Assembly: GCF_003945765.1 (NCBI RefSeq)
Contig: NZ_CP027712.1
Coordinates: 3,968,001-4,032,000 of the forward strand
From: Pseudomonas chlororaphis subsp. chlororaphis
Lineage (GTDB): Bacteria; Pseudomonadota; Gammaproteobacteria; Pseudomonadales; Pseudomonadaceae
DNA: 64,000 nt
Reading direction: 5' to 3'
Position 1 is the first letter of the stretch, and each line of letters begins with the position of its first letter. This document shows positions 24,883 through 34,636 of this stretch, piece after piece. Position numbers and translations under genes: made by a program. The notes beneath the pieces were generated by a model, which was not told where the DNA came from, made no database searches, and saw nothing but the letters and a program-made list of their open reading frames with translations.

Positions 24883-25566
24883 ATGGTGCTTCATCGCGTG
24901 CATCACCAGATCCTGCGCAGCCATCACCTGTTCGAGCCCTTGAACGAGGAACAGCTGGACGAGCTGATGGCGGCCAGCCAGTTGCTCAGCCTCGACAAGG
25001 GCGACCCGCTGTTCCGCCAGGGGGAGCCGGCCGAGGCTTTCTATTTCGTGATCGCCGGCGCGGTGAAGGTCTACCGCCTGACGCCGGATGGGCAGGAAAA
25101 AGTGCTCGAGGTCATCGGCCCGCGCCAGACCTTCGCCGAGGCGATGATGCTGATGGATACGCCAGACTATGTGGCTTGCGCCGAAGCCATCGGCCCGACC
25201 CAGCTCTATCGCCTGTCCAACGACACCTACCTGCGCCTGCTGCAAAGCAACAGCCGCCTGACCTTCGCCCTGCTGGGCAAGCTCTGCGTGCGCCTGCACC
25301 AGCGGGTCAACGAGATCGAAACCCTGTCGCTGAAGAACGCCACCCACAGGGTGGTGCGTTATCTGCTGACGCAACTGATGCAGCTGCAACCGGTGGAGCG
25401 CCGGTTCGAGCTGCCGATGGCCAAGCAGTTGATCGCCGGCCACCTGGCGATCCAGCCGGAGACGTTCTCGCGGATCATCCGGCGCCTGATCGATGAAAAG
25501 ATCATCAGCCAGGACGGCCGCCAGATCGTCATTCTCGACCGTCCGCGGCTGGAGCAATTCGAATGA
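24883..25566 (+). CDS. dnr: Denitrification regulator Dnr (Crp/Fnr family, NO-responsive)
   Basis: 227-residue Crp/Fnr regulator closely resembling P. aeruginosa Dnr in every block readable here (SHHLFEPL, RLTPDGQEKVLEV, TFAEAMM, DEI/NEIETLSLKNATHRVVRYLLT, AKQLIAGHLAIQPETFSRI). No Fe-S cysteines. H14/H15 and H187 are present; His187 has been implicated in haem binding in Dnr. It activates nor, nir and nos promoters through TTGAT-N4-ATCAA boxes, of which several exist in this window. ATG 24883 follows AAGGATG. Transcription appears to come from a NorR/sigma-54 promoter; no FNR box was found upstream. dnrP overlaps its stop. Confidence 0.97.
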   Translation: MVLHRVHHQILRSHHLFEPLNEEQLDELMAASQLLSLDKGDPLFRQGEPAEAFYFVIAGAVKVYRLTPDGQEKVLEVIGPRQTFAEAMMLMDTPDYVACAEAIGPTQLYRLSNDTYLRLLQSNSRLTFALLGKLCVRLHQRVNEIETLSLKNATHRVVRYLLTQLMQLQPVERRFELPMAKQLIAGHLAIQPETFSRIIRRLIDEKIISQDGRQIVILDRPRLEQFE

Positions 25567-25757
25567 GCGCCGGGTCGGTCTGCCTGTACTGCCAAGGCCT
25601 CAACCCGCCTCGGCAAGCCTCCTGCCGCCATTGCGGCATGCCCCTTCCCGCTACTGCGGCGCACGCCGAACAACGGCGGTTGCGGCGCTTCAGCGGGTTC
25701 TGCATCGGCCTGACGCTGTTCTGCGTGGCGATGTTCTTCTGGCTGCCGCGCTCCTAG
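25563..25757 (+). CDS. dnrP: DnrP-like zinc-ribbon membrane protein
   Basis: 64-residue protein with a zinc ribbon (CLYC and CRHC, cysteines ~7-24) and one C-terminal hydrophobic helix (FSGFCIGLTLFCVAMFFWL). The ATGA overlap with dnr shows co-translation. It fits what pseudomonad annotation calls DnrP; the function of that protein is not known to me. The cytosolic ribbon tethered to the membrane could be a redox or metal sensor, by inference only. Confidence 0.75.
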   Translation: MSAGSVCLYCQGLNPPRQASCRHCGMPLPATAAHAEQRRLRRFSGFCIGLTLFCVAMFFWLPRS

Positions 25758-26076
25758 CAGATGCTTTTGCCTGAAACACCGTTGCGGCCGCTACGTCGGA
25801 ATGCCGCCCATACCGATCGCAGCCTCGCTAACGCTCGACAGCGGCTACAGGTCTGGAGTCGTGCGCGGTCCTGTAGCCGCTGCCGAGCCTGCGAGGCTGC
25901 GATCGAGGACGCAGTCCTCGCAAAACCTATGCGCGAGATTTACCTGAAATAACGCGTTGCCTGATTGGCATTCCGACGCAGTCCTCGTAAGGCCTGCACA
26001 TCTGGTTTGCCTGGAATATTGAACCCTTCCCCCTCGCCTGTCCTGGGCGGCGAAGGTGTCTCAGGCGGCGGGCGCC
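25758..26076. repeat. REP-rich intergenic region between dnrP and norD
   Basis: 319 bases without a gene. It holds an inverted REP pair (25814-25849 and 25872-25905; CAGCGGCTACA against TGTAGCCGCTG with GATCGCAGCCTCG flanks) and further fragments (TCGGAATGCCGCCCA before the pair, GGCATTCCGACGCAGTCCTCG after it) that recur as a block at 27949-28123. The genes on both sides converge, so the hairpins may act as a terminator. No promoter signal was seen. Confidence 0.82.
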
Positions 26077-27912
26077 TCAGGGCTGGGTCAGCTGCCGATA
26101 CAACTGCGGCAAACGCAGCGGCAGCTGCTCGGGCTGGCGGATCAGGGTGTAGCCATTGGCGCCGAACAGATACGGCAGGTAAGCCGCGGCCTCGCGGTCG
26201 ATGGTGATGCAGAACGGCGTCAGCCCCTGGCGTCGCGCTTCCAGTACCGCCTCGCGGGTGTCCTCGACGCCATAACGGCCTTCGTAGAGGTCCAGGTCGT
26301 TGGGCTTGCCGTCGGTCAATAACAGCAACAGCTTGCGCTGGCGCTTGCAGCTGCCGAGCAGGCGCGTGGCCTGGCGAATCGCCGCGCCCATGCGCGTGTA
26401 GAACCCCGGCTTGAGCCCCAGGATGCGCCCGCGGGTGTGGTCGTCGTAACGCTGGTCGAAGGCCTTGAGTTCCTGCATGCGCACCTGCTGGCGGCGCAGC
26501 GAGGAAAACCCGTACAGGGCAAAGTCGTCACCGAGGCCGGCCAGGGTTTCGCCGAACAACAGCAGGCTGTCACGGATCACCTCGATCACCCGGTGTTCGT
26601 CGTTGAGGTGGGCGTCGGTGGACATCGAGACATCGGCCAGCAACAGGCACGCCAGGTCGCGCCGGGTCTGGCGCTGTTCCATGAACAGACCACGCTCGGC
26701 ACAGGCGCCATGGGCGCGCTCGACGTGAAAATCCAGCCAGGCCTGCAGGTCCAGTTCCGAGCCCTGGGGCTGCTGGCGCAACCATTGGCGCTCGTTGCGC
26801 AACTGCTGGAACTGCCGCCGCAACAACTGTGCCGACGGTTTCAGGCGCAACGGCAGCGGCTGCGCCTGGCAATCGCGCGGCACCAGCATCTGCAGGTTGA
26901 CGAAGTGCTCTTGCAGGCGGCCCTTGCGGTAGTCCCATTCCGGCAGGTGGATGCCCTCGCCCAGGGGAATGTCGTCGACGTCGGCCGGCGGCAGGTCGAG
27001 GTGCAGCTTGAGACCGCCGCCCTTGCGCAGGCGGGTGCGCGACAGGGTCAGTTCATCCAGGTCGGCGGCGACCCGGGCGGCGTCCGGGTCTTGGCTGTCG
27101 TCGGCCCAGCGGTCGAGGTCCACATGCTCGGTCCAGCTGAACAGGTTCTCCAGGCGCACGATCAACAGGCCGCCGTCGCGGCTGTGGTCCTCGACCCGGC
27201 TGGCGCGCTTGCGCCCGCCCGCCTGCTCGCCGGCAGCGGTGGCCAGGTCCTCCGCCGAGTCCTCCAGATCGGCGGCCAGCGGGCTGGCCAGGTGCAGCGG
27301 CGGATACAACCACAGCGGCACGGGCCAGGCCGCGCGTTCGCTGCGGGGAAACTCGGCGACACTGCCGGGCTCGCGCAGGGCCTGGCACAGGGCGCGCTCC
27401 AGCGCGGCCTCGGGACGGCTCAACGAGGTTGGATCGGGGCGCAGTTGCAGGTGCGCCTCCACCAGCCGCCGGTAGCGCTCACGCAGCGCCGGGTAGCGTT
27501 GCAGCAGGCGCCGGGTCCAGCGCTGATTGTCCCGGCCCCAATGGCGCATCGGCCCGGACTGCGCCGCCAACAGGGCCAGCCAGCGGTACAGTTCCTCGTT
27601 CAACGCCGCCTCGGGGAACACCGCGAGGCTGGCCGGCAGGCGCAGGTTGTCGGCGTCGCACCAGGCCAGGGGCGTTTGCCGGCAGGTGCCGGCGATCTGC
27701 TGCAACAGGCTGCGGCGCAACAGCAGGTCGCGCTCGCTGGCCGCCTCGACGCCGCGGCCGACGCCGCCCATGGCCCGCAACAGCAGGGCCAGGGCACGTT
27801 GACGCGGCGCCAGCTCGATTCGCGCCTCGGGAAAGTCCACGCTGGCGCGACGGGTGATGAAACGATGCCAGACACTGCCGACCCACTCTTCCAGTTCCAG
27901 GGTAAAGGCCAT
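26077..27912 (-). CDS. norD: NorD, VWA-domain activation protein for NO reductase
   Basis: 611-residue cytoplasmic protein with a C-terminal von Willebrand A domain: MIDAS motif DVSMS (in LLADVSMSTDAH), the conserved TDGKPND, and FYTRMGAAIR between. NorD acts with the AAA+ ATPase NirQ/NorQ to mature the non-haem iron site of NorB. ATG 27912 follows AAGGAGGCTCC, a near-perfect ribosome site; the 34 in-frame codons upstream read REP sequence. It is separated from norB by 224 bases of REP elements, unlike the tight norCBD of other pseudomonads. Confidence 0.94.
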   Translation of the reverse strand: MAFTLELEEWVGSVWHRFITRRASVDFPEARIELAPRQRALALLLRAMGGVGRGVEAASERDLLLRRSLLQQIAGTCRQTPLAWCDADNLRLPASLAVFPEAALNEELYRWLALLAAQSGPMRHWGRDNQRWTRRLLQRYPALRERYRRLVEAHLQLRPDPTSLSRPEAALERALCQALREPGSVAEFPRSERAAWPVPLWLYPPLHLASPLAADLEDSAEDLATAAGEQAGGRKRASRVEDHSRDGGLLIVRLENLFSWTEHVDLDRWADDSQDPDAARVAADLDELTLSRTRLRKGGGLKLHLDLPPADVDDIPLGEGIHLPEWDYRKGRLQEHFVNLQMLVPRDCQAQPLPLRLKPSAQLLRRQFQQLRNERQWLRQQPQGSELDLQAWLDFHVERAHGACAERGLFMEQRQTRRDLACLLLADVSMSTDAHLNDEHRVIEVIRDSLLLFGETLAGLGDDFALYGFSSLRRQQVRMQELKAFDQRYDDHTRGRILGLKPGFYTRMGAAIRQATRLLGSCKRQRKLLLLLTDGKPNDLDLYEGRYGVEDTREAVLEARRQGLTPFCITIDREAAAYLPYLFGANGYTLIRQPEQLPLRLPQLYRQLTQP

Positions 27913-27948
27913 GGAGCCTCCTTTTTCGAATGCAGGAAAACGGCCTGC

Positions 27949-28123
27949 TGTAGCCGCTGCCGAGCCCGCGAGGCTGCGAACGAGGTAGGCGGCATTCCGA
28001 CGTAGTCCTCGCAAAACCTGCGCACCCGGTTTGTCGGAAGGACCGCGTTGCCGGATTTGCGGCCGCTGCGTCGGAATGCCGCCCAGACCGATCGCAGCCT
28101 CGCTGCGCTCGGCAGCGGCTACA
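27949..28123. repeat. REP block between norB and norD
   Basis: REP copies at 27949-27982 (TGTAGCCGCTGCCGAGCC...) and, inverted, 28089-28123 (...CGGCAGCGGCTACA), with inverted arms GGCATTCCGACG and CGTCGGAATGCC between them. Nearly the same arms and flanks occur at 25780-25990. The block lies within the norCBD transcription unit and could reduce or uncouple norD expression. Confidence 0.82.
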
Positions 28124-28136
28124 GGCTAGTGGTCGT

Positions 28137-29567
<1,431 letters not shown>

Positions 29568-30008
29568 TCAGCCCTCCTTGTTTGGCGGCCAGCCATTGGT
29601 ATTGATCTTCGAACTCCACTTGAGGAATTCGGCGATGTCGTCGACCTCCTGCTGGCTCAGGTTGAATTGCGGCATGGCCCGGCGTCCGGGTACGCCCAGG
29701 GGTTGCATCTTCATCCAGGCTTGCAGGAAGGGCTTGAAGCCCTCCTCGCCGCCGCGACGCTGGAACACGTTGCCCAACTCCGGCGCGAAGTAGGCGCCCT
29801 CGCCCAGCAGCGTGTGGCAACCGATGCAGTTGTTCTGTTCCCAGACCGTCTTGCCGCGCACCACCGCCGCGCTCAACAGCGCGTCGTTGCTGCGTACGGG
29901 AAAGGTCTGCTCCGTGTGATAGGTCAAGGCCAGGAAGATCAGGAAGAAGAACACGCTTCCCCCGAAATAGATGTTCCTGGCCATGCCTTTGGTGAAGTTC
30001 TGCGACAT
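29568..30008 (-). CDS. norC: Nitric oxide reductase subunit C (cytochrome c)
   Basis: 146-residue membrane-anchored cytochrome c that feeds electrons to NorB. One N-terminal hydrophobic anchor (IYFGGSVFFFLIFLALTY), then the haem site CIGCH and axial methionine in RRAMPQFNLS. ATG 30008 follows GAGGAAGCGAGC; a start ten codons earlier lacks a ribosome site. A perfect Dnr box lies 58 bases upstream. Confidence 0.96.
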   Translation of the reverse strand: MSQNFTKGMARNIYFGGSVFFFLIFLALTYHTEQTFPVRSNDALLSAAVVRGKTVWEQNNCIGCHTLLGEGAYFAPELGNVFQRRGGEEGFKPFLQAWMKMQPLGVPGRRAMPQFNLSQQEVDDIAEFLKWSSKINTNGWPPNKEG

Positions 30009-30065
30009 GCTCGCTTCCTCTTGGCTTGGCCCGGCCATGATAGGAAGCGCGGGGCATAAACCCGC

Positions 30066-30079
30066 TTGATGGCAATCAA
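30066..30079. promoter_or_regulatory. Dnr box upstream of norC
   Basis: TTGATGGCAATCAA has all ten conserved bases. It is centred about 64 bases before the norC ATG, in the gap to the norF stop, and explains NO-dependent expression of norCB through Dnr. Confidence 0.9.
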
Positions 30080-30111
30080 GAAACGCCGATGGTTTTACTC
30101 GGGTATTGCCT

Positions 30112-30372
30112 TTACAGGCTGAGGATCAACCCCAGCAGCAAGGCCAGCGCCAGCGGCCAGCCGAGCAGCAGCCAGCGCCACAGGCGCGGCCCGTGGCGCA
30201 GCTCCATGAAGCCGTCGGCGATCAGCCAGGCCTTGGCCACCGCCAGCAGCAGGATCAGCAGCGCCAACCCGCGCGGCGCGCCCGGCCCCAGCCAACTGCC
30301 CAGCCACACCGTGCCGACGCTGAGGCCGGCCAGTGCGACCCAACAGCTCAACAGGAACCTGCCAGCGGACAT
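30112..30372 (-). CDS. norF: NorF-like small membrane protein
   Basis: 86-residue protein with three hydrophobic segments, of the cytochrome-oxidase-subunit-IV-like group found after NorE. GAGGTGCGC precedes the ATG, 10 bases after the norE stop. NorE and NorF improve NO respiration without being enzyme subunits; detailed role unsettled. Call is by position and topology more than by motif. Confidence 0.8.
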   Translation of the reverse strand: MSAGRFLLSCWVALAGLSVGTVWLGSWLGPGAPRGLALLILLLAVAKAWLIADGFMELRHGPRLWRWLLLGWPLALALLLGLILSL

Positions 30373-30382
30373 GCGCACCTCG

Positions 30383-30982
30383 TCAATCCAGAACGTAGAC
30401 CAGCGGAAACAGCAGCACCCAGACCAGATCGACCATGTGCCAATAGAGCACCCCGGATTCGAAACCCGAGCAGTTGTCGGCGCCATACCGACCACGCAGG
30501 CAGCGCTGCGCCAGCCAGGCGAAAATCAGCATGCCCGGCAGCACATGGAGAAAATGAAAACCGCTGAGGATCCAGTACAGGGTAAAGAAGGTGTTGTGCT
30601 CCAGCCCCAAGCCCAGGCCCAGCAGGTGCCGGAACTCGCCGAGCTTGAGCAGCAGGTAGACCGTGGCCACCAGCAAGGCCGCCAGCAGCAGCGCCGCGCC
30701 CTGGCGTGGCCGCGCCCGACGCACCCGCTCCTGGGCCAGCGCCGCCAGCAGCCCGGCGCTGAGCAGGCTCAGGGTCATGGCCAGGCCGGTGGAGCTGTCG
30801 AGCAGCTGGCGGCTTTCGGCGAACAGCTGCGGCTTGAGCCGCTGGGTCACCGCGAACGCGAGGATCAGGATGGCGAACACCGACAGTTCGGCGAGGATGA
30901 ACAACCACATCGCCAGGTCCCCCGGCAGGTGGCGCCGCGAGGTCTCGGTGGCTGCCACGGCGGAGTCAGCCGAAGTGCACAT
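30383..30982 (-). CDS. norE: NorE, cytochrome c oxidase subunit III-like protein
   Basis: 199-residue protein with five hydrophobic segments and subunit-III motifs (DLAMWLFILAELSVFAILI, TLYWILSGFHFLHVLPGMLIF, YWHMVDLVWVLLFPLVY). It overlaps the nirQ stop by 17 bases, and norF follows directly, giving the nirQ-norE-norF operon known from pseudomonads. Thought to aid maturation or stability of NO reductase. Confidence 0.92.
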   Translation of the reverse strand: MCTSADSAVAATETSRRHLPGDLAMWLFILAELSVFAILILAFAVTQRLKPQLFAESRQLLDSSTGLAMTLSLLSAGLLAALAQERVRRARPRQGAALLLAALLVATVYLLLKLGEFRHLLGLGLGLEHNTFFTLYWILSGFHFLHVLPGMLIFAWLAQRCLRGRYGADNCSGFESGVLYWHMVDLVWVLLFPLVYVLD

Positions 30983-31757
30983 CGACCACGTCCATTAGCG
31001 CCGCCACCGTCACCGGGTCGTCGCTCAAGGGTTCGGCCAGGCACGCCAGGCAGGCTTCGCGCGGCGGCATGCCGGCGCCGATCATGCGCGCGGTGAAAAT
31101 CAACAGCCGGGTGGACGCCACCTCCTCCAGGTCATGCTGCTCCAGGCGGCGCAGGGCCTGCCCCAGCCCGACAATCTGCCGCGCCAGCGCAGCATCCACT
31201 TGCGCCTCGCGCTGGACAATGCGCTCCTCCTCGGCCGGCGGCGGATAGTCGAAGCGCATCGCCACGAAGCGCTGGCGGGTGCTGGGTTTCATGCCCTTGA
31301 GCAGGTTCTGGTAGCCGGGGTTATAGGACACCACCAGCATGAAGGACGACGGCGCCCGCAACACTTCGCCGGTGCGTTCAAGGAACAGCTCGCGGCGGTC
31401 GTCGGCCAGGGGGTGCAGGACCACCACCGTGTCCTGGCGCGCCTCGACCACTTCGTCGAGGTAACAGATGCCGCCCTCGCGCACCGCCCGGGTCAGCGGC
31501 CCGTCCTGCCACCAGGTGCCCTGGGCGCCGATCAGATGGCGGCCGATCAGGTCGGCGGCGCTGAGGTCGTCGTGACAGGCCACGGTGTGCAGCGGCAGGT
31601 TCAGGCGGTGTGCCATGTGCTGGACAAAGCGGGTCTTGCCGCAGCCCGTGGGGCCTTTGATCAGCACCGGCATGCCATGCCGCCAGGCCTGTTCGAACAG
31701 CGCCTGTTCATTGTTCAAGGGTTGATAGAAGGGTTCGCAAGCCGTTCCGAGATCCAT
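30966..31757 (-). CDS. nirQ: NirQ/NorQ MoxR-type AAA+ ATPase
   Basis: 263-residue cytoplasmic AAA+ ATPase. Walker A GPTGCGKTRF, Walker B ICYLDEVVEAR, sensor region LVVSYNPGYQNLLKGMKPSTRQRF and arginine-finger motif are intact. It works with the VWA protein NorD to activate NorCB. A Dnr-type box lies 82 bases upstream. Length is typical (about 260). Confidence 0.96.
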   Translation of the reverse strand: MDLGTACEPFYQPLNNEQALFEQAWRHGMPVLIKGPTGCGKTRFVQHMAHRLNLPLHTVACHDDLSAADLIGRHLIGAQGTWWQDGPLTRAVREGGICYLDEVVEARQDTVVVLHPLADDRRELFLERTGEVLRAPSSFMLVVSYNPGYQNLLKGMKPSTRQRFVAMRFDYPPPAEEERIVQREAQVDAALARQIVGLGQALRRLEQHDLEEVASTRLLIFTARMIGAGMPPREACLACLAEPLSDDPVTVAALMDVVDVHFG

Positions 31758-31838
31758 GGGCTACCTGATTCACAGCGGGGTTCGGGGACCACGCTAAGGC
31801 GCCACGCAAGGGAGCGGCAAGCGAACCGGCGGGCAAAC

Positions 31839-31852
31839 TTGATCGCCGTCAA
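31839..31852. promoter_or_regulatory. Anr/Dnr box upstream of nirQ
   Basis: TTGATCGCCGTCAA fits TTGAY-N4-RTCAA completely and lies 82 bases before nirQ, within the 142-base gap to the HemN-like gene stop. Confidence 0.85.
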
Positions 31853-31899
31853 GCGCGTAGCGCCGGGCTGCGCTCAGGCCTCGAAATCACTGCCTGCAA

Positions 31900-33258
31900 T
31901 CAACGCTCGCAATCGGGCTCGACGCACTCGCAACCGCAGGCTTGCCCCGGGCTGTCCAGGTCCTCCTGGAACAGCTGGCAGATGCTGTCCACCTCCAGCC
32001 GGCCGGCGGGCAGGATGCTGATAAAGCGCTCCGAAAGCTCCACCAGGCCGTTCCAGCTCAGCTGTTGCAGGCGCAGCCAGGCGGACGCGAAGTACTGGCG
32101 GAAGATCAGCCCGTAGCGGCTTTCGATGGCCAGGATGTCCAGCTCCAGGTCACACGCCAGGCGCTCCATGACCAGCTGCCGGACCTGGTCGCCGGCCTCG
32201 CAGCGCCAGCCGCGACGGGTCGCCAACTGGCCCAGGTCCAGCTGTTGCAGATAGTCGTCGAGCCGCTCGCTGTTCTGCGTATACAGCTCGTCGAACTGGC
32301 TGATGGCGCCCAGGCCGAAGCCCACATGGTCGCAATAGCCGTGGCAAGTAAACCCCTGGCAGTTGCGGCGCAGCCGGCCGCGTTCCTGGGCCATCATCAG
32401 GTCGTCGTCGGGGCGCACGAACTGGCCCAGGCCGATGTACTGGTAACCCGCCGCCAGCAGGCGCTCGAAGCAGATGCGCCGCATCGTCTCCTTGGCCTCC
32501 TGGCTGCAGGCTGCCGCGGGGCGCTCCTGGCTCTGGCGCCGGTAGCGCAACGGCGGCTGGGCATAGTCGAACACCTGCAGGCGATCGGGCTCCAGCTCGA
32601 TCAGGGTGCCCAGCTTCAAGGCGAAGCTCGAAGGGGTCTGCCAGGCATGGCCATACCCCAGGTCGACATTCACCGAGCGATAGCCAAAGGTCCGCGCCGC
32701 ATCGATCAGCGAATGGATGGGCGCCGGGTTCTGGTAGCAGGCCACCGACAACTGGCTGTCGCTGCCGATATCCGGCACCCCGATATTGACCTGATTGAAC
32801 CCCTGGTCGCGCAGCAGGCCCATGGTCGCCCAGCCGGTGTGGTGCAGGTCGACGTCGATGCTGTAGTCGCCGCAATCGTGTTCGAGGAAGTGAAAGCGCT
32901 GGCGCAGGTGCTGCATCAAGCGTTGCAACTGCGCCGCCTCCGGGGTGCCGCCGCCCAGGTGGAACTGCTCGATACGCTGCTCCGGCGCCAGGTGGCAGCC
33001 CACCAGGTCGATCTCGCGTTCCAGCCGCCGCAGGTAGCTTGCGCCAGCGTCCACCGGCGTGCCCGCCAGGCGCGGCGGGAACTGCACGTTCAAGGACAGC
33101 GGCCGGCGCTTCTGCCGGCTGTTGCGCAATGCCCGCAGCAGGTCCAGGGAGCCGATGCCGCCGTGAAAGCGGCGGGTGTCGACATGGCAGTTGGGGTCGA
33201 GCACGCCTTGATCGCGTCGAACGACCGGCTCGCTGCGGTGCGGGAGTAGATCGGGCAT
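31900..33258 (-). CDS. HemN-like protein lacking the radical-SAM cysteines
   Basis: 452-residue protein that aligns by eye with HemN (oxygen-independent coproporphyrinogen III oxidase, about 457) over its length: RPLSLNVQF, HLGGGTPE, DYSIDVDLHHTGW, FNQVNIGVPD, GYRSVNVDLGYGHAWQTPSSF, DRLQVFDYAQPP, GYQYIGLGQFVRPDDDLMMAQ. Where HemN has the CxxxCxxC cluster motif this protein reads FPPRLAGTPVDAGA, with no cysteine, so it should not bind the [4Fe-4S] cluster or do radical chemistry. A new cysteine group closes the protein (ACGCECVEPDC). A Dnr-type box lies 60 bases upstream. A non-catalytic haem-handling role for the haem-rich Nor/Nir enzymes is possible; no frameshift or stop suggests decay. Confidence 0.85.
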   Translation of the reverse strand: MPDLLPHRSEPVVRRDQGVLDPNCHVDTRRFHGGIGSLDLLRALRNSRQKRRPLSLNVQFPPRLAGTPVDAGASYLRRLEREIDLVGCHLAPEQRIEQFHLGGGTPEAAQLQRLMQHLRQRFHFLEHDCGDYSIDVDLHHTGWATMGLLRDQGFNQVNIGVPDIGSDSQLSVACYQNPAPIHSLIDAARTFGYRSVNVDLGYGHAWQTPSSFALKLGTLIELEPDRLQVFDYAQPPLRYRRQSQERPAAACSQEAKETMRRICFERLLAAGYQYIGLGQFVRPDDDLMMAQERGRLRRNCQGFTCHGYCDHVGFGLGAISQFDELYTQNSERLDDYLQQLDLGQLATRRGWRCEAGDQVRQLVMERLACDLELDILAIESRYGLIFRQYFASAWLRLQQLSWNGLVELSERFISILPAGRLEVDSICQLFQEDLDSPGQACGCECVEPDCER

Positions 33259-33317
33259 GACTGGGCTCCATGGCTGGCGGTGGAGGGTCAGTGTCCGGCG
33301 TTAACGCCCGGGGCTCC

Positions 33318-33331
33318 TTGACTTGCATCAA
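33318..33331. promoter_or_regulatory. Anr/Dnr box upstream of the HemN-like gene
   Basis: TTGACTTGCATCAA fits the FNR-type consensus and is centred about 66 bases before the HemN-like start, immediately after the stop of the preceding membrane-protein gene. Confidence 0.85.
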
Positions 33332-33350
33332 GCGTGGGGTCGGCGCCGAC

Positions 33351-33794
33351 CTACCAGTTCAGGTAGAACATGCCCTTGGCCAGCAGCACGATCAGCAGCA
33401 TATGGCCGAACAGGCTGTGATGGATGAAGCGCGAATAGCGGGCATTCATGCGCCCGCTCCGGAACAGCAGCATGGCCACCAGGAAATGCCCGAGCACGCT
33501 GGCGGCCAGCAGGATCTTCAGCAGCAGCAAGGTGCCGAACGACGACGCCAGCGGCGCTGCCAGCACCGGCAGGTAACGCACCCAGACCATGCCCAGCCCG
33601 GCACCGAACAGCACCAGCAGCACCCAGGGCATCAGTTGGCGGGCACGGCCGGCGATACCCTGTTCGAGCAGCACCATAAGCTTGGCCGGCAGTTGCTGGC
33701 GGATGTGTTCCAGGAACAGCACCTCGAAGAACACCGTGCCGATGAAGACCAGCGCGGCGAACAGGTGCAAGGTGAGCAGCAGCGGATAGATCAT
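33351..33794 (-). CDS. Small CopD-like four-helix membrane protein, second copy
   Basis: 147-residue paralogue of the protein at 22650-23090: both begin MIYP, share LHL(F/L)AA-FIGT-FFEV, a GH motif in the third helix and GHMLLIV-LAK-MFY near the end. Four hydrophobic segments; histidines placed for haem or copper binding. It starts 4 bases after the moaD stop, so it is the third gene of moaC-moaD. Function unknown; retention beside both nnrS and moaCD suggests a shared role in anaerobic haem or metal traffic (inference). Confidence 0.8.
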   Translation of the reverse strand: MIYPLLLTLHLFAALVFIGTVFFEVLFLEHIRQQLPAKLMVLLEQGIAGRARQLMPWVLLVLFGAGLGMVWVRYLPVLAAPLASSFGTLLLLKILLAASVLGHFLVAMLLFRSGRMNARYSRFIHHSLFGHMLLIVLLAKGMFYLNW

Positions 33795-33798
33795 CGCT

Positions 33799-34044
33799 TC
33801 AGCCTCCAGTCACCGTCGGGAAAAACGCCACCTCGTCGCCGTCGTCCAGCGCCTCGTCGAGCCCGCACAGGTCCTGGTTGCGGGCACACATCAGGCTCGG
33901 TTCGTCCAGCACCCGCCAGATACCGCAGCGGCTCGCCAGGTGCCGGCGCAGGTGCTCGAGGCAGGCGAAATCGCCTTCGACCACCTCGCTCGCGCAGCCC
34001 AGGGTTTCCCGGTAGCGGGAAAAATACTGCACCTGCAGCCTCAT
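33799..34044 (-). CDS. moaD: Molybdopterin synthase small subunit MoaD
   Basis: 81-residue ubiquitin-like sulfur carrier ending in TVTGG, whose C-terminal glycine is thiocarboxylated and donates sulfur to cPMP with MoaE. N-terminus [13 protein letters not shown] is typical; it overlaps moaC by 4 bases. No moaE is adjacent, so the large subunit must be encoded elsewhere. In-frame sequence upstream belongs to moaC. Confidence 0.92.
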   Translation of the reverse strand: MRLQVQYFSRYRETLGCASEVVEGDFACLEHLRRHLASRCGIWRVLDEPSLMCARNQDLCGLDEALDDGDEVAFFPTVTGG

Positions 34045-34526
34045 GCCGACGGCGCCTGGTAATCGCCGCTCTTGCCCCCGGACTTGCGCAACAGCCGGAT
34101 CGATTCGATATGCATGCCGCGGTCCACCGCCTTGCACATGTCGTACAGCGTCAGGGCGGCGACGCTGGCGGCGGTCAGCGCCTCCATCTCGACCCCGGTC
34201 TGCCCGGCCAGCTTGCAGCGCGAAACGATGCGCACGCGATGCTCATCCTCAAGGCTCAACTCGACCACCACGCTGCTCAGCAGCAACGGATGACAGAGCG
34301 GGATCAGCTCGCTGGTGCGCTTGGCCGCCTGGATGCCGGCGATACGCGCCACCGCGAACACATCGCCCTTGGGGTGCCCGCCGCCGACGATCAGCCGCGC
34401 GGTCTCGGCGCGCATATGCACCCAGGCCTCGGCCACCGCCTCGCGAAAGCTCACAGGTTTATCGGTGACATCGACCATGCGCGCACGGCCGAGGGAATCG
34501 AGGTGGGTCAGTACCGCGTCGTTCAT
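34041..34526 (-). CDS. moaC: Cyclic pyranopterin monophosphate synthase MoaC
   Basis: 161-residue enzyme finishing the MoaA reaction to give cPMP. Signature blocks [73 protein letters not shown] with the catalytic Lys/Asp region are intact. ATG 34526 is chosen over a TTG two codons earlier. First gene of moaC-moaD-membrane protein, with an Anr/Dnr box 111 bases upstream. Confidence 0.95.
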   Translation of the reverse strand: MNDAVLTHLDSLGRARMVDVTDKPVSFREAVAEAWVHMRAETARLIVGGGHPKGDVFAVARIAGIQAAKRTSELIPLCHPLLLSSVVVELSLEDEHRVRIVSRCKLAGQTGVEMEALTAASVAALTLYDMCKAVDRGMHIESIRLLRKSGGKSGDYQAPSA

Positions 34527-34636
34527 GGACAAGAAGCCTTGTGGTTTCGACTAAGGATGCGATGGGCTCGGACCAGGCGAAATCGCCCCGGCCTCGCACG
34601 TTGCCGCGAGACTACCGCCCCGCCCCGCTGGCGCGG

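Noticed and set aside
27913..28014. N-terminal extension of NorD by 34 codons
   Set aside because: These codons read REP sequence, and the ATG at 27912 has a near-perfect ribosome site.
33799..34526. Search for moaE beside moaCD
   Set aside because: The gene following moaD is a membrane protein with no MoaE motif, so moaE is not in this cluster.
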